A DNA stretch of 64,000 nucleotides. Source: Fructobacillus americanaquae. Lineage in GTDB: Bacteria > Bacillota > Bacilli > Lactobacillales > Lactobacillaceae. Made by a program: the position numbers and the translations under genes. This document shows positions 41,998-52,177 of this stretch, piece by piece (the stretch's first letter is position 1; each line of letters starts with the position of its first letter). The stretch lies in NCBI RefSeq assembly GCF_024029775.1, contig NZ_CP097122.1:1-64000 (forward strand), written 5' to 3'. Under the pieces are notes generated by a model that ran no database searches, was not told the origin of the DNA, and worked only from the letters and a program-made list of their open reading frames with translations.

Positions 41998-42117
41998 AGT
42001 ACCTGTTGTGGATACAACAAAAATACACACGGTAAACGAGAACGTGCAGGTGCAAGTGATTGATCATTTGTCAGCACGGACCAAGAATTTACCGGAGGTT
42101 AAACCTAGGAGGCCACT

Positions 42118-42891
42118 ATGGCAGTTATTACAATGAAGGAACTCCTCGAAGCAGGGGTTCACTTTGGACACCAAACTCGTCGTTGGAACCCAAAGATGGC
42201 ACCATACATCTTTACGGAACGTAACGGCATTCACATCATCGACTTGCAAAAGACTGTTAAGTTGATTGACGAAGCTTACAACTTTATCCGTAATGCTTCA
42301 GCTGATGGGGCTAACATCTTGTTTGTTGGTACTAAGAAGCAAGCATCTGATGCAATCGCTGAAGAAGCAACGCGTGCTGGTCAATTCTATATCAACCACC
42401 GTTGGTTGGGTGGAACTTTGACTAACTGGAACACAATCAAGACGCGTGTTCAACGTTTGAAGGACTTGAAGGCAATGGCCGAAGATGGTACTTTCGAACA
42501 ACTGCCTAAGAAGGAAGTTGTCTTGTTGAACAAGCAACGTGAGAAGTTGGAAAAGTTCTTGGGTGGAATCGAAGACATGCAAGACTTGCCAGATGTTTTG
42601 TTTGTTGTTGACCCTAAGAAGGAAGAAATCGCTGTTAAGGAAGCCAACATGCTCAACATCCCTGTTGTTGCTATGATTGACACAAACGCTGATCCTGACG
42701 ATGTTGATGTTAAGATTCCTGCAAACGATGACGCTATCCGTGCCATTCGTTTGATTACTGCTAAGATGGCTGATGCCGTTATCGAAGGCCGTCAAGGTCA
42801 AGACAACGCTGCTGAAGATGCTTTCATCGAAGGTGACGAAAACACGGAATCAATCGAAGAAATCACAACAATCGTTGAAAAAGACAACTAA
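42118..42891 (+). CDS. rpsB: 30S ribosomal protein S2
   Basis: 257 residues, ATG after TAGGAGG. Starts [20 protein letters not shown] and [12 protein letters not shown], the classical uS2 N-terminus; the [10 protein letters not shown] and [13 protein letters not shown] blocks follow, with an acidic C-terminal tail. Followed by tsf, the usual order, separated by a hairpin terminator/attenuator and a second promoter. Confidence 0.98.
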   Translation: MAVITMKELLEAGVHFGHQTRRWNPKMAPYIFTERNGIHIIDLQKTVKLIDEAYNFIRNASADGANILFVGTKKQASDAIAEEATRAGQFYINHRWLGGTLTNWNTIKTRVQRLKDLKAMAEDGTFEQLPKKEVVLLNKQREKLEKFLGGIEDMQDLPDVLFVVDPKKEEIAVKEANMLNIPVVAMIDTNADPDDVDVKIPANDDAIRAIRLITAKMADAVIEGRQGQDNAAEDAFIEGDENTESIEEITTIVEKDN

Positions 42892-42913
42892 GTTGAAATT
42901 CGTTTATTGATTT

Positions 42914-42954
42914 GCCGTTCCGGTGGACCTGCTTGGGACGCTGAACGGCTTTTT
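42914..42954 (+). terminator. Hairpin between rpsB and tsf
   Basis: GCCGTTC/GAACGGC with a long GC-rich loop and T5, giving partial termination or attenuation before tsf. Confidence 0.65.
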
Positions 42955-42957
42955 CTA

Positions 42958-42966
42958 TGCTATACT
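42958..42966 (+). promoter_or_regulatory. Extended -10 promoter of tsf
   Basis: TGC then TATACT (42961-42966), about 52 nt before tsf. Confidence 0.5.
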
Positions 42967-43018
42967 AGAGACTGTTAAAAGATAATAAAGAAGCTAAAGG
43001 AGCTAAAGGAGCATTTGC

Positions 43019-43903
43019 ATGGCTGTTACTGCAAAGTTAGTGAAGGAATTACGTGATAAGACATCTGTTGGAATGATGGATGCCAAAAAGGCTTTGGTTG
43101 AAGCTGAAGGCGACATCGAAAAGGCAATTGACTTGTTGCGTGAAAAAGGAATGGCAAAGGCCGCTAAGAAGGGTGACCGTGTTGCTGCCGAAGGTATGAC
43201 TTACGTGATGACTGAAGGCAACAAGGCTGCCATCATCGAATTGAACTCAGAAACTGATTTCGTTGCCGGTAACAAGGAATTTAATGACTTGTTAGTTGCT
43301 GTTACTAAGACAATCTTGGAAAAGCAACCTGCAGACGTTGAAGCTGCTTTAGTTTTACCAGTTGCTGGTGAAGAAGACCGAACTGTTAACGATAAGATCA
43401 TCAACGTTTCTCAGATTACTGGTGAAAAGATTACTTTGCGCCGTTTCGCTACTGCTGAAAAGACTGACGGTGAAGTCTTCGGTGCTTACTCACACATGGG
43501 TGGCTCAATTTCTGCTTTGGCCGTTTTGACTGGTTCAAATGAAGAAGCAGCCCGTGATGTGGCTATGCACATCGCCGCTATTGCGCCACAGTATGTTTCT
43601 GATGATCAAGTTCCTGCAGATGTTATTGCTAAGGAAAAGGAAGTTCAATTGGCTTCTGAAGACTTGAATGGCAAGCCTGACAACATCAAGGAAAAGATGG
43701 TTGAAGGCCGGATCAAGAAGTTCTTGGCGGATATCACTTTGCTGGACCAAGATTTTGTTAAGAATGGTGACCAAAAGGTTGCTGATTTCGTTAAGCAAAA
43801 CGGTATGACTGTGAAGTCATTCGTTCGCTACCAAGTTGGCGAAGGTATCGAAAAGCAAACCACAAACTTGGCTGAAGAAGTTGCTAAGCAAATCAACAGC
43901 TAA
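43019..43903 (+). CDS. tsf: Elongation factor Ts
   Basis: 294 residues; the repeated sequence AGCTAAAGG-AGCTAAAGG precedes the ATG and gives a strong ribosome site. [20 protein letters not shown] is the UBA-like N-terminus of EF-Ts, followed by NSETDFVA, the exchange motif TDFV. It recharges EF-Tu with GTP. Confidence 0.98.
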   Translation: MAVTAKLVKELRDKTSVGMMDAKKALVEAEGDIEKAIDLLREKGMAKAAKKGDRVAAEGMTYVMTEGNKAAIIELNSETDFVAGNKEFNDLLVAVTKTILEKQPADVEAALVLPVAGEEDRTVNDKIINVSQITGEKITLRRFATAEKTDGEVFGAYSHMGGSISALAVLTGSNEEAARDVAMHIAAIAPQYVSDDQVPADVIAKEKEVQLASEDLNGKPDNIKEKMVEGRIKKFLADITLLDQDFVKNGDQKVADFVKQNGMTVKSFVRYQVGEGIEKQTTNLAEEVAKQINS

Positions 43904-43911
43904 GTTCATTT

Positions 43912-43944
43912 AAAAAGTATCCAAAAATTTGGATGCTTTTTTTT
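43912..43944 (+). terminator. Terminator after tsf
   Basis: AAAAAGTATCC/GGATGCTTTTT with an 8-nt loop and T8. Confidence 0.85.
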
Positions 43945-43964
43945 GGAATTGGCGACTATATTTT

Positions 43965-43973
43965 TGCTATAAT
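43965..43973 (+). promoter_or_regulatory. Extended -10 promoter of pyrH-frr
   Basis: TGC then TATAAT (43968-43973), 26 nt before the pyrH ATG. Confidence 0.6.
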
Positions 43974-43999
43974 AGATAGCGATAAGAAAGAGGAAAACC

Positions 44000-44725
44000 A
44001 TGACGGATACAAAGTATAAAAGAGTTTTAATGAAGCTGTCAGGCGAAGCCTTGGCTGGTGCTAAGGGTCAGGGAATTGACCTGCAGACAGTCGCCCAAAT
44101 TGCCAAGGAAATCAAGGCAGTCCATGATATGGGCACTCAAATTGCCATCGTTGTTGGTGGTGGTAACCTATGGCGTGGTGGACCCGCTGCCCGTGTTGGG
44201 ATGGAGCGGTCACGCGCTGATTATACCGGAATGCTTGGAACGACTATGAACGCTTTGGTCCTTCAAGATGCTTTAGAGCGAGCCGGTGTTGATACACGCG
44301 TGCAAACGGCGATTACGATGCAACAGATTGCAGAGCCTTACATTCGTGGTCGGGCCATTCGCCACCTTGAAAAGGGGCGGATTGTCATCTTTGCTGCGGG
44401 AACTGGTTCGCCATACTTCTCAACTGATACAACCGCTGCTTTGCGGGCCAACGAAATTAATGCTGACGCGATTTTGATGGCAAAGAACGGTGTTGATGGT
44501 GTCTATGATTCAGATCCAAATACGAACCCAAATGCTCAGAAATTTACCACTTTGACGCACTTAGACATCATTCAAAAAGGCTTGAAGGTCATGGATTCAA
44601 CCGCTTCATCCCTCTCAATGGAAAACAACATGCCACTTGTTGTCTTTAACTTGAACCAACCAGGTAATATCGAACGGGTCATTAAGGGCGAGACAATTGG
44701 AACCACAGTCACTGGAGAAAAATAA
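44000..44725 (+). CDS. pyrH: UMP kinase
   Basis: 241 residues, AAAGAGG before the ATG. Amino-acid kinase fold motifs: [33 protein letters not shown], and the [12 protein letters not shown] block. It phosphorylates UMP to UDP. The stop overlaps the frr start by 1 bp (TAATG), the usual translationally coupled pair. Confidence 0.97.
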   Translation: MTDTKYKRVLMKLSGEALAGAKGQGIDLQTVAQIAKEIKAVHDMGTQIAIVVGGGNLWRGGPAARVGMERSRADYTGMLGTTMNALVLQDALERAGVDTRVQTAITMQQIAEPYIRGRAIRHLEKGRIVIFAAGTGSPYFSTDTTAALRANEINADAILMAKNGVDGVYDSDPNTNPNAQKFTTLTHLDIIQKGLKVMDSTASSLSMENNMPLVVFNLNQPGNIERVIKGETIGTTVTGEK

Positions 44726-45270
44726 TGGCTTTTGATTTTACAAGTACCAAAGAACGGATGCAGGGCGCCCAAGAAGCTTTGCGTCGTGAATTAGCAGAAA
44801 TTCGGACTGGTCGGTCCAACCCCCGTATTTTGGACCGAGTAGAAGTAGAATATTACGGTGCGATGGTGCCGTTGAACCAAGTTGCTTCGATTTCAGTACC
44901 TGAAGCACGTTTGCTTTTGATTACACCATTTGACAAGAACGCCTTAGAAGCAATCGTGACGGCGATTAACGTTTCTGATTTGGGTTTGAACCCAGCTTCT
45001 GACGGTAACATCGTGCGTTTGGCTATTCCACAAATGACGGAAGAACGTCGTAAGGAATTGGCGAAGGATGTTAAGGCTGAAGCTGAAAAGGCTAAGGTTG
45101 CTGTTCGTAACGTTCGTCGTGATGCCATGGATGCAATCAAAAAGGACAAGGAAATGACCGAAGACCAAGTCCATGACGCTGAGGATCAGGCTCAAAAGTT
45201 GACGGATGACAACACAAAGGCAATTGATGAAATTGCAGCAGAAAAAGAAAAAGAATTGTTGAAAATCTAA
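44725..45270 (+). CDS. frr: Ribosome recycling factor
   Basis: 181 residues. IRTGRSNPRILDRVEVEYYG and ITPFDKNALEAI are conserved RRF motifs; the helical bundle ends with the Lys/Glu-rich C-terminus. It splits post-termination ribosomes together with EF-G. Coupled to pyrH by a 1-bp overlap. Confidence 0.97.
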   Translation: MAFDFTSTKERMQGAQEALRRELAEIRTGRSNPRILDRVEVEYYGAMVPLNQVASISVPEARLLLITPFDKNALEAIVTAINVSDLGLNPASDGNIVRLAIPQMTEERRKELAKDVKAEAEKAKVAVRNVRRDAMDAIKKDKEMTEDQVHDAEDQAQKLTDDNTKAIDEIAAEKEKELLKI

Positions 45271-45394
45271 GAGTATTAGGTCGATGATGATTACTGAAAA
45301 GGCTTGCTAATCACTTGGTTAGTAGGCTTTTTCTGTCTTAAACAAGTTTTCTTCTTGACCTTTTTAAGAAAAATCGGCATAATATGAATAGATT

Positions 45395-45552
45395 AGTTTA
45401 AGGCTTTGACCCGGTCTGGCACCCGGTGAGCTGAGAACCGTGAAAGTGTCAACGACTGAGCAATTGGTTGTTGGAAATCAGGTGGAACCGCGCGTTAGCG
45501 TCCTGATGTCAAATTTTGACATTGGGGCTGTGAACCGCGGTTTTTTTGTCAG
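45395..45552 (+). promoter_or_regulatory. T-box leader (probably glycine) upstream of the DUF2130 gene and glyQS
   Basis: AGGTGGAACCGCG (45479-45491) is a clear T-box sequence. A terminator is formed by AACCGCG of the T-box with the later CGCGGTT and a T7 run (to about 45548). The short Stem I region (about 45400-45450) contains GGTCTGGCACC, which could supply a GGC specifier; this is tentative. The first gene after the leader is not glyQ but a DUF2130 gene. Confidence 0.75.
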
Positions 45553-45566
45553 ATAAGGAGGGGTTT

Positions 45567-46928
45567 ATGGCCAAACTGAAGTATCATTTGGAGTCGGACA
45601 CGGTTTTGGTTTTAAACGAGGACGGCCATGTTGGCGATACCTTGGATTTGAAAGACGAACTTCAAGTTGATACGAATCAACTTGGCGTGGCTGTGCAAAC
45701 GGCCATTGATGAAAAATTAGCTCAGGAAAAGGTCGATTGGGAAAAGAGTCAACAACGCTTATTAAAGGCACAAATTGACCAGGAAAAGCAAAAGGCTGAT
45801 TTGGCGCTGGAGAAGGCTAAGCAGGCTGAAAAGGATGCAGCGCAGCAAGATAAGGCAAAACTGCAAGAGCAACTGACTCAGCTACGTTCACAGTTGGCTG
45901 CGTTCAAGGATCAGGAGGCTGCCACAAAGGAGTTGGCGCTGGCTAAACAAAAGGAACATCTGCAGAGCGCCTACCAGGCTGAAAAGGACCAGGCTGGACA
46001 GAATCGACAGGAACTAGAAAAGCAACTAGCCGATTTGAAAAATCAAGTTGAAAACCAAGGTCGCGATCAAGAGTTGGCCTTGGCAAAGGTGAAGTCGGAC
46101 TATGATGCCCAACTGCAGGCCGCCCAAGAGCAAGTCGAGTTCTATAAGGACTTTAAGGCTCGGCAGTCAACTAAAGAGATTGGTGAAAGCCTAGAAGTTT
46201 ACGCTCACCAGGAGTTCAACAAAATCCGCCCATACGCCTTTCCTAATGCCTACTTTGAGAAGGACAACGAGGTTTCAAAGCAATCCGGATCGAAGGGTGA
46301 TTTTATTTTCCGAGATTATCAGGATGGTGTGGAATTTATTTCGATCATGTTTGATATGAAAAACGAGGCGGACGCAACTGAACAGAAGCATAAAAATGCT
46401 GACTTTTTTAAGGAACTGGATAAGGACCGCAGGGAAAAGAACACCGAATATGCTGTCTTAGTCTCGATGCTGGAAGCCGATGATGAGTACTATAATACCG
46501 GAATTGTTCAGGTACCGGACTACGAGAAGATGTACGTCATCCGCCCGCAATTTTTTGTTCATTTTATCGGTCTTTTACGCAACGCGGCCTTGGACTCGCT
46601 TCAATACCGGCGGGCGCTGATTGAGGAGCAAAATCAAAACATTGATATTACCAATTTTGAGGATAGCATCACCGCCTTTAAGGACCGCTTTGCTAAAAAT
46701 TATAATTCCTACTCGAGTAACTTCCAAAAAGCAATCGAACAGATTGACCGGGCGATTAGTCAGATGGAAAACGTGAAAAAGAGCTTGACGACTTCTGAAA
46801 ATCAGATTCGTCTTGCTAACAATAAGTTGGAGGATTTGACCGTCAAAAAGTTGACGAGGAATAATCCAACCATGACGAAGAAGTTCGCTGATTTAAAAGC
46901 GGACCAGGAAGGTGATCGAAAGCCGTAA
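45567..46928 (+). CDS. DUF2130 domain protein with coiled coil, nuclease-like core
   Basis: 453 residues; ATG at 45567 with AAGGAGG upstream. Residues about 45-200 are a long Gln/Lys/Glu/Ala coiled coil. Residues about 205-330 form the DUF2130 core (STKEIGESLEVYAHQEF, SGSKGDFIFRD, ISIMFDMKNEA), whose acidic-Lys pattern recalls restriction endonuclease-like folds. A second coiled coil ends the protein. It lies between the T-box leader and glyQ, 51 bp before glyQ, so it should respond to tRNA-Gly charging. Biochemical role unknown. Confidence 0.78.
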   Translation: MAKLKYHLESDTVLVLNEDGHVGDTLDLKDELQVDTNQLGVAVQTAIDEKLAQEKVDWEKSQQRLLKAQIDQEKQKADLALEKAKQAEKDAAQQDKAKLQEQLTQLRSQLAAFKDQEAATKELALAKQKEHLQSAYQAEKDQAGQNRQELEKQLADLKNQVENQGRDQELALAKVKSDYDAQLQAAQEQVEFYKDFKARQSTKEIGESLEVYAHQEFNKIRPYAFPNAYFEKDNEVSKQSGSKGDFIFRDYQDGVEFISIMFDMKNEADATEQKHKNADFFKELDKDRREKNTEYAVLVSMLEADDEYYNTGIVQVPDYEKMYVIRPQFFVHFIGLLRNAALDSLQYRRALIEEQNQNIDITNFEDSITAFKDRFAKNYNSYSSNFQKAIEQIDRAISQMENVKKSLTTSENQIRLANNKLEDLTVKKLTRNNPTMTKKFADLKADQEGDRKP

Positions 46929-46979
46929 ACTCGTCACATTGTTTTAAAATTTTAATGATGAAAAATAAAGGAAAGACTT

Positions 46980-47927
46980 ATGTCCAGTGAAAAATTATCA
47001 GTACAAGACATTATTTTGACCCTGCAAGAGTTTTGGGCCGCAAAGGGCGCTAACTTGATGCAGGCTTACGATAACGAAGTTGGAGCGGGAACTCAAAGCC
47101 CTTATACCTTCTTGCGCGCTAACGGTCCAGAACCCTGGCGAGCAGCCTATGTTCAGCCTTCACGGCGACCAGCCGACGGTCGTTATGGTGACAATCCAAA
47201 CCGTTTGTTCCAACACCACCAATTTCAGGTAGTGATGAAGCCTTCACCTGACAATATTCAGGAATTGTACCTTGCTTCTTTGGAAGCCTTGGGTATTAAG
47301 CCCTTGGAACATGACATTCGTTTTGTTGAAGATAACTGGGAAAATCCTTCAATGGGTGCGGCCGGAATCGGTTGGGAAGTTTGGTTAGACGGGATGGAAG
47401 TGACGCAGTTCACTTATTTCCAACAAGTTGGTGGAATTGAAGTTGATTCCGTTACGGCTGAAATCACCTATGGTTTGGAACGGCTAGCCTCTTACATCCA
47501 GGATGTGCCAACGGTTTATGATTTGGAATGGGGTCATGGCGTTCTGTATGGTGATATTTTCAAAGAACCGGAATATGAACACTCAAAGTATGCCTTTGAG
47601 GAGTCAAATCAGGAAATGTTACTCCAACATTTTGATGATTATGAAAAGGAAGCTCAGCATAATTTGGCATTAGGCTTGGTTCATCCGGCCTATGACTATA
47701 TTTTGAAGTCATCTCATACCTTTAACCTTTTGGATGCCAGAGGAACGGTTTCTGTAACAGAACGAGCTGGTTATTTGCACCGAATTCGAACAATGGCTCG
47801 GCAGGTTTCAAAGGTCTTTATTGAAGAACGAGCTAAGCTTGGCTTCCCATTGTTAAAGGACGAGGCATTACGTGAAAAGTACTTGGGTGCTAAGGGAAAG
47901 TACGCCAAGAAGGAGGAGCAGGACTAA
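46980..47927 (+). CDS. glyQ: Glycyl-tRNA synthetase alpha subunit
   Basis: 315 residues with AAAGGAAAG before the [42 protein letters not shown] and FQVVMKPSP are diagnostic class II motifs for GlyQ. It forms the alpha2beta2 enzyme with GlyS, overlapping it by 1 bp. No T-box lies in the 51 bp upstream, so regulation depends on the leader before the DUF2130 gene or on an internal promoter. Confidence 0.97.
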   Translation: MSSEKLSVQDIILTLQEFWAAKGANLMQAYDNEVGAGTQSPYTFLRANGPEPWRAAYVQPSRRPADGRYGDNPNRLFQHHQFQVVMKPSPDNIQELYLASLEALGIKPLEHDIRFVEDNWENPSMGAAGIGWEVWLDGMEVTQFTYFQQVGGIEVDSVTAEITYGLERLASYIQDVPTVYDLEWGHGVLYGDIFKEPEYEHSKYAFEESNQEMLLQHFDDYEKEAQHNLALGLVHPAYDYILKSSHTFNLLDARGTVSVTERAGYLHRIRTMARQVSKVFIEERAKLGFPLLKDEALREKYLGAKGKYAKKEEQD

Positions 47928-49984
47928 TGGCAGATTTTATTTTAGAAATTGGTTTGGAAGAAATGCCAGCCCACTTGGTGACGAGTTCTGAAAAGCAGCT
48001 TATCGACCGAGTTTCTGATTTCTTAGACGAGCACCGACTCGATTATGAAGCGATGAAGCCATTCTCAACGCCACGACGCTTAGCTGTCGAATTGACTGGC
48101 TTGGCGACCGGCTCAAAAGCCGTTGAAGAAGAAAAGCGGGGACCAGCCATTGACCGTGCTAAGGATGACAACGGTGATTGGTCGAAGGCTGCTCAGGGAT
48201 TTGCTCGTGGACAGAAGACGACGCCAGAAGCCTTGATCGAGAAGGATGGCTACTTGTGGGCCAAGACTGAAATTGCCGGTGTTTCAGCCGCGGAAATTTT
48301 AGCAAAGTTGGGCAAGGAAGTTGTTGAAAAAATGACCTTCTCAACTTACATGAAGTGGGGCAATCACAGTTTCGCTTATATTCGTCCAATCCGCTGGTTA
48401 GTGGCCCTTTTGGACCAGGATGTGGTTGATTTTTCTGTTTTGGACGTTCAAACAGGTCGGACAACTCGTGGTCACCGTTTCTTATCAACGGAAAATGTGA
48501 CGATTGCGGGTGCTGCTGAATATGAGCAGACATTGCAAGATGCTTTTGTGATGGCTGATGCAGCCAAACGCAAGGCAACCATTCAAGCGCAGTTGGAAAA
48601 GATTGCTCAGAGCCAAAACTGGCACTTGAATTTGACCACTGATCAAGCACAAGACCTTTTGGAAGAAGTTAATAATATCGTCGAATGGCCAACGGCCTTC
48701 GCCGGTAACTTTGACCAAAAGTACCTGGATTTGCCAAAGGAAGTCTTGATAACTTCGATGCGTGACCATCAACGCTTCTTCTTTGTGACGGATGACCAGG
48801 GTGACCTATTGCCACACTTCCTTTCTGTCCGCAATGGAAATGAAGAAAACTTGGCCAACGTGGTTGCCGGAAATGAAAAGGTCTTGGTTGCTCGTTTGGA
48901 AGACGCTGTCTTCTTCTACCAAGAAGACCAACAAAAGTCGATTGATGACTACATGGACCGGGTGAAAAAACTGGTCTTCCATGAAAAAATTGGTACCGTC
49001 TACGAACACATGGTTCGTGTCCGGGCTTTGGCTGGTCAATTGGGACAAGTACTTGGTCTTTCATACGAAGAATTGTCTGATTTGAACAGGGCCACTGAAA
49101 TTTATAAGTTTGACCTGATGACTGGCATGGTCGGTGAATTTGACGAATTGCAGGGTGTGATGGGGGAACACTACGCCAAGCTCTTTGGTGAAAATGACGT
49201 CGTTGCTCATGCGATCTTGGAACACTATTTGCCAACTTCAGCAACCGGCGCAGTAGCTGCTTCAAAAATTGGAGCGGTGTTGGCTGTCGCCGATAAGCTC
49301 GATTCCATCGTGACCTTCTTTGCGGCTGACCTGATTCCTTCAGGTGCCAACGACCCTTATGGTTTACGTCGGGCAGCAACTGGAGTCGTTAAGACGCTGG
49401 AAGCGCATGACTGGCGTCTTGACTTGGAAACCGTTTTGGCTAACTTCAAGGACCAAAACAAGAATGTAGCGGATGCTGATTTGGCCCAGGTCATGGCCTT
49501 TTTGACAGACCGTGTCAAGAAGCAAGCAGCCGATGCTGGCGTTCGTTCTGACATCGTTTCTGCTGGAACGGCCAACGTAGTAACTGGTGATTTGGTTTAC
49601 GTGGCCGACCGAACAGCGGTCTTAGCAAAGCATTCAAAGGATGCAAACTTCCGCGATGTGATTGAGTCTTTTTCTCGAGTAAGTCGCTTAGCTAGTAAAG
49701 AACGCAGTGATGTCCCTGTTAAGCCGGACTTGTTTGAAAATGATCAGGAAAAGGCTTTGTACGCAGCAAGCAAGAACTTGAACTTGGTTGACTTGGAGAA
49801 ACAGGGCGCAGAATCACTGTATCAAGCATTGGCTGCCTTGCAAGAACCAATTGCTGCTTACTTTGAAAATACGTTGGTTAATGACAAGAAGAAGGCGATT
49901 AAGAATAACCGCTATGCACAGTTGCAGGCCTTAGACAAGTTGATAGTTGGCCTTGGGGATATTGAAAAAATCGTTGTCAAATAA
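47927..49984 (+). CDS. glyS: Glycyl-tRNA synthetase beta subunit
   Basis: 685 residues. FILEIGLEEMPAHLV at the N-terminus, STPRRLAVELTGL, FSTYMKWGNHSFAYIRPIRW and TSMRDHQRFF are typical GlyS blocks; the C-terminal region holds the HD-like and anticodon-binding parts. It is a tRNA-binding subunit needed for GlyQ activity. A perfect palindrome begins at the stop codon and a terminator follows. Confidence 0.97.
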   Translation: MADFILEIGLEEMPAHLVTSSEKQLIDRVSDFLDEHRLDYEAMKPFSTPRRLAVELTGLATGSKAVEEEKRGPAIDRAKDDNGDWSKAAQGFARGQKTTPEALIEKDGYLWAKTEIAGVSAAEILAKLGKEVVEKMTFSTYMKWGNHSFAYIRPIRWLVALLDQDVVDFSVLDVQTGRTTRGHRFLSTENVTIAGAAEYEQTLQDAFVMADAAKRKATIQAQLEKIAQSQNWHLNLTTDQAQDLLEEVNNIVEWPTAFAGNFDQKYLDLPKEVLITSMRDHQRFFFVTDDQGDLLPHFLSVRNGNEENLANVVAGNEKVLVARLEDAVFFYQEDQQKSIDDYMDRVKKLVFHEKIGTVYEHMVRVRALAGQLGQVLGLSYEELSDLNRATEIYKFDLMTGMVGEFDELQGVMGEHYAKLFGENDVVAHAILEHYLPTSATGAVAASKIGAVLAVADKLDSIVTFFAADLIPSGANDPYGLRRAATGVVKTLEAHDWRLDLETVLANFKDQNKNVADADLAQVMAFLTDRVKKQAADAGVRSDIVSAGTANVVTGDLVYVADRTAVLAKHSKDANFRDVIESFSRVSRLASKERSDVPVKPDLFENDQEKALYAASKNLNLVDLEKQGAESLYQALAALQEPIAAYFENTLVNDKKKAIKNNRYAQLQALDKLIVGLGDIEKIVVK

Positions 49985-50004
49985 GTAAACTTATAAGTTT
50001 ACTT
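49983..50004. repeat. Perfect 22-bp palindrome at the glyS stop
   Basis: Half-site AAGTAAACTTA joined to its complement without a loop, overlapping the last two bases of the TAA stop. There is no T tract. It looks like a protein-binding palindrome or an RNA stabilising stem. Confidence 0.5.
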
Positions 50005-50012
50005 GACTAAAG

Positions 50013-50046
50013 AAACAGGTGAGAATAGCATCTCCCTGTTTTTTTG
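50013..50046 (+). terminator. Terminator after glyS
   Basis: AAACAGG (with GAGA) pairs with (TCTC) CCTGTTT, then T7. Confidence 0.8.
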
Positions 50047-50168
50047 TGCATGAAAGTGATCTGGGAGACCACTAAAATTAGCCAATATGTTGTTAATTTT
50101 TGCTTGGTTGACCTTGAGTGAATGCCTTTTGAAGATTTCAAGTATTAAGGCAAAGCAAGAATAACGCT

Positions 50169-50196
50169 TTGTTTCACCAGGGTTTTCCTGTAAAAT
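50169..50196 (+). promoter_or_regulatory. Promoter of lepA
   Basis: -35 TTGTTT (50169-50174), 16-nt spacer, -10 TAAAAT (50191-50196). Confidence 0.55.
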
Positions 50197-50233
50197 GAAG
50201 AGTAAGTACAGACTCTAAAAAAGCAGGATATTC

Positions 50234-52087
50234 ATGGCAGATTTTACTTTAGAAGAATTAAAAAAACGGCAAAAGCGGATTCGAAACTTTTCAATCGTGG
50301 CTCATATTGACCACGGAAAGTCGACGATTGCCGACCGGATTTTGGAACAGACCCAAACGGTGGCCGAGCGTGATATGCAAAACCAGCTGCTGGATACCAT
50401 GGATTTGGAACGGGAGCGCGGCATTACCATCAAATTGAATGCGGTTGAGGTTCATTATAAAGCTAATGATGGCGAAACTTACATCTTTCATTTGATTGAT
50501 ACACCGGGGCACGTGGACTTCTCTTACGAGGTTTCACGGTCTTTGGCAGCGGCGGAAGGGGCCATCTTAGTGGTCGATGCCGCCCAGGGAGTGGAGGCGC
50601 AAACCTTAGCCAATGTTTATTTGGCAATTGATAATGACCTTGAAATCTTACCGGTCATTAATAAAATTGATTTGCCTGCTGCTGATCCAGAGATGGTCAA
50701 GGGCGAAATTGAGGATGTGATTGGTCTTGACGCTTCTGATGCCGTCCTAGTCTCGGCTAAGCAGGGAATCGGTATTCCTGAACTCTTAGAACGGATTGTT
50801 TCTGATTTTCCAGCACCGGATGGTGATCTGGAAGCGCCATTACGGGCTTTGATTTTTGACTCACAGTATGATGCCTATCGTGGCGTAGTAGTGAACTTGC
50901 GAGTGCGTGAGGGTGTTGTTAAACCTGGTGACCGGGTGAAGATGATGAACACCGGGGCAGAATACGAGGTGACGGAAGTCGGCGTGATGTCACCGGATGC
51001 ACAAAAGCGTGATTACCTGATGGCTGGTGACGTTGGTTATTTGACGGCGTCAATCAAGGACATTCAAACCACACATTCAGGTGATACGGTGACACTGGTC
51101 GACAATCCAGCCGATGAACCGCTCCCTGGTTACCAACCAATGACACCAATGGTTTATTCGGGATTGTATCCTTCAGATAATGCCAAGTATGGTGACTTAC
51201 GAGAGGCTTTGGAAAAGTTGCAGTTAAACGATGCTGCGCTGACTTTTGAACCCGAAACTTCACAAGCTTTGGGCTTTGGTTACCGAGTTGGTTTCCTCGG
51301 GCTCTTGCACATGGATGTGATTCAAGAACGTTTGGAACGTGAGTTCGATTTGGACTTGGTCACAACGGCACCTTCTGTTACTTACCGAGTAACGGCGGTT
51401 GACGGTGAGGTTTTGATGATTGAAAACCCGTCTGAATTGCCAGAAAGTCAACAAATCAAAATGATTGAAGAACCGTTTATTCACGGAAACATTATGGTGC
51501 CAAATGAGTATGTTGGGGCAGTGATGGAGCTAGCTCAGCGCAAGCGTGGCGAATTCGATACAATGGAGTACTTGGATGAAAACCGGGTGAACGTCAAGTA
51601 TTATTTGCCGTTGTCCGAAATTATCTTTAATTTCTTTGACAAGTTGAAATCATCAACGCGTGGCTATGCTTCTTTGGATTATGAAATCGATGGCTATCGC
51701 CCAGCTGATTTGGTCAAAATTGATATTCTTCTCAATTCAGAAAAGGTCGATGCCTTGTCCTTTATCGTGCACCGTGATTTTGCGGCAGAACGGGGTCGCG
51801 TGATTACTTCTAAATTGAAGGAAATCATTCCAAGGCAAAACTTTGAAATTCCGGTTCAAGCAGCAATTGGCAACAAAATTTTGGCTCGAACAAACATTAA
51901 GGCTTACCGAAAGGATGTGACTTCAAAGATTCACACGGGTGATCCTGATCGGCGGGCGAAGCTTTTGGACAAGCAGAAGCGTGGTAAAGCGCGGATGAAA
52001 GCCGTGGGAACGGTTACCGTTCCTCAAGAAGCCTTTATGGCGGTTTTGCAGACGGATGATGACGAAAAGTATGCTCGCGGTAATTAA
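50234..52087 (+). CDS. lepA: Elongation factor 4 (LepA)
   Basis: 617 residues. G domain motifs: [15 protein letters not shown] (G1), RERGITIK (G2), DTPGHVDF (G3), NKIDLP (G4). The C-terminal LepA-specific domain ([54 protein letters not shown]) separates it from EF-G. Ribosomal GTPase affecting initiation/translocation under stress. Confidence 0.98.
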   Translation: MADFTLEELKKRQKRIRNFSIVAHIDHGKSTIADRILEQTQTVAERDMQNQLLDTMDLERERGITIKLNAVEVHYKANDGETYIFHLIDTPGHVDFSYEVSRSLAAAEGAILVVDAAQGVEAQTLANVYLAIDNDLEILPVINKIDLPAADPEMVKGEIEDVIGLDASDAVLVSAKQGIGIPELLERIVSDFPAPDGDLEAPLRALIFDSQYDAYRGVVVNLRVREGVVKPGDRVKMMNTGAEYEVTEVGVMSPDAQKRDYLMAGDVGYLTASIKDIQTTHSGDTVTLVDNPADEPLPGYQPMTPMVYSGLYPSDNAKYGDLREALEKLQLNDAALTFEPETSQALGFGYRVGFLGLLHMDVIQERLEREFDLDLVTTAPSVTYRVTAVDGEVLMIENPSELPESQQIKMIEEPFIHGNIMVPNEYVGAVMELAQRKRGEFDTMEYLDENRVNVKYYLPLSEIIFNFFDKLKSSTRGYASLDYEIDGYRPADLVKIDILLNSEKVDALSFIVHRDFAAERGRVITSKLKEIIPRQNFEIPVQAAIGNKILARTNIKAYRKDVTSKIHTGDPDRRAKLLDKQKRGKARMKAVGTVTVPQEAFMAVLQTDDDEKYARGN

Positions 52088-52177
52088 GTTTGTTACAACC
52101 TGAGTGGTCTTGTTTGAAAAAATAAAGAATCCAGTTTAAAATAACGGTACAAACGATTCGAAGGAGAGCATAGTTGA

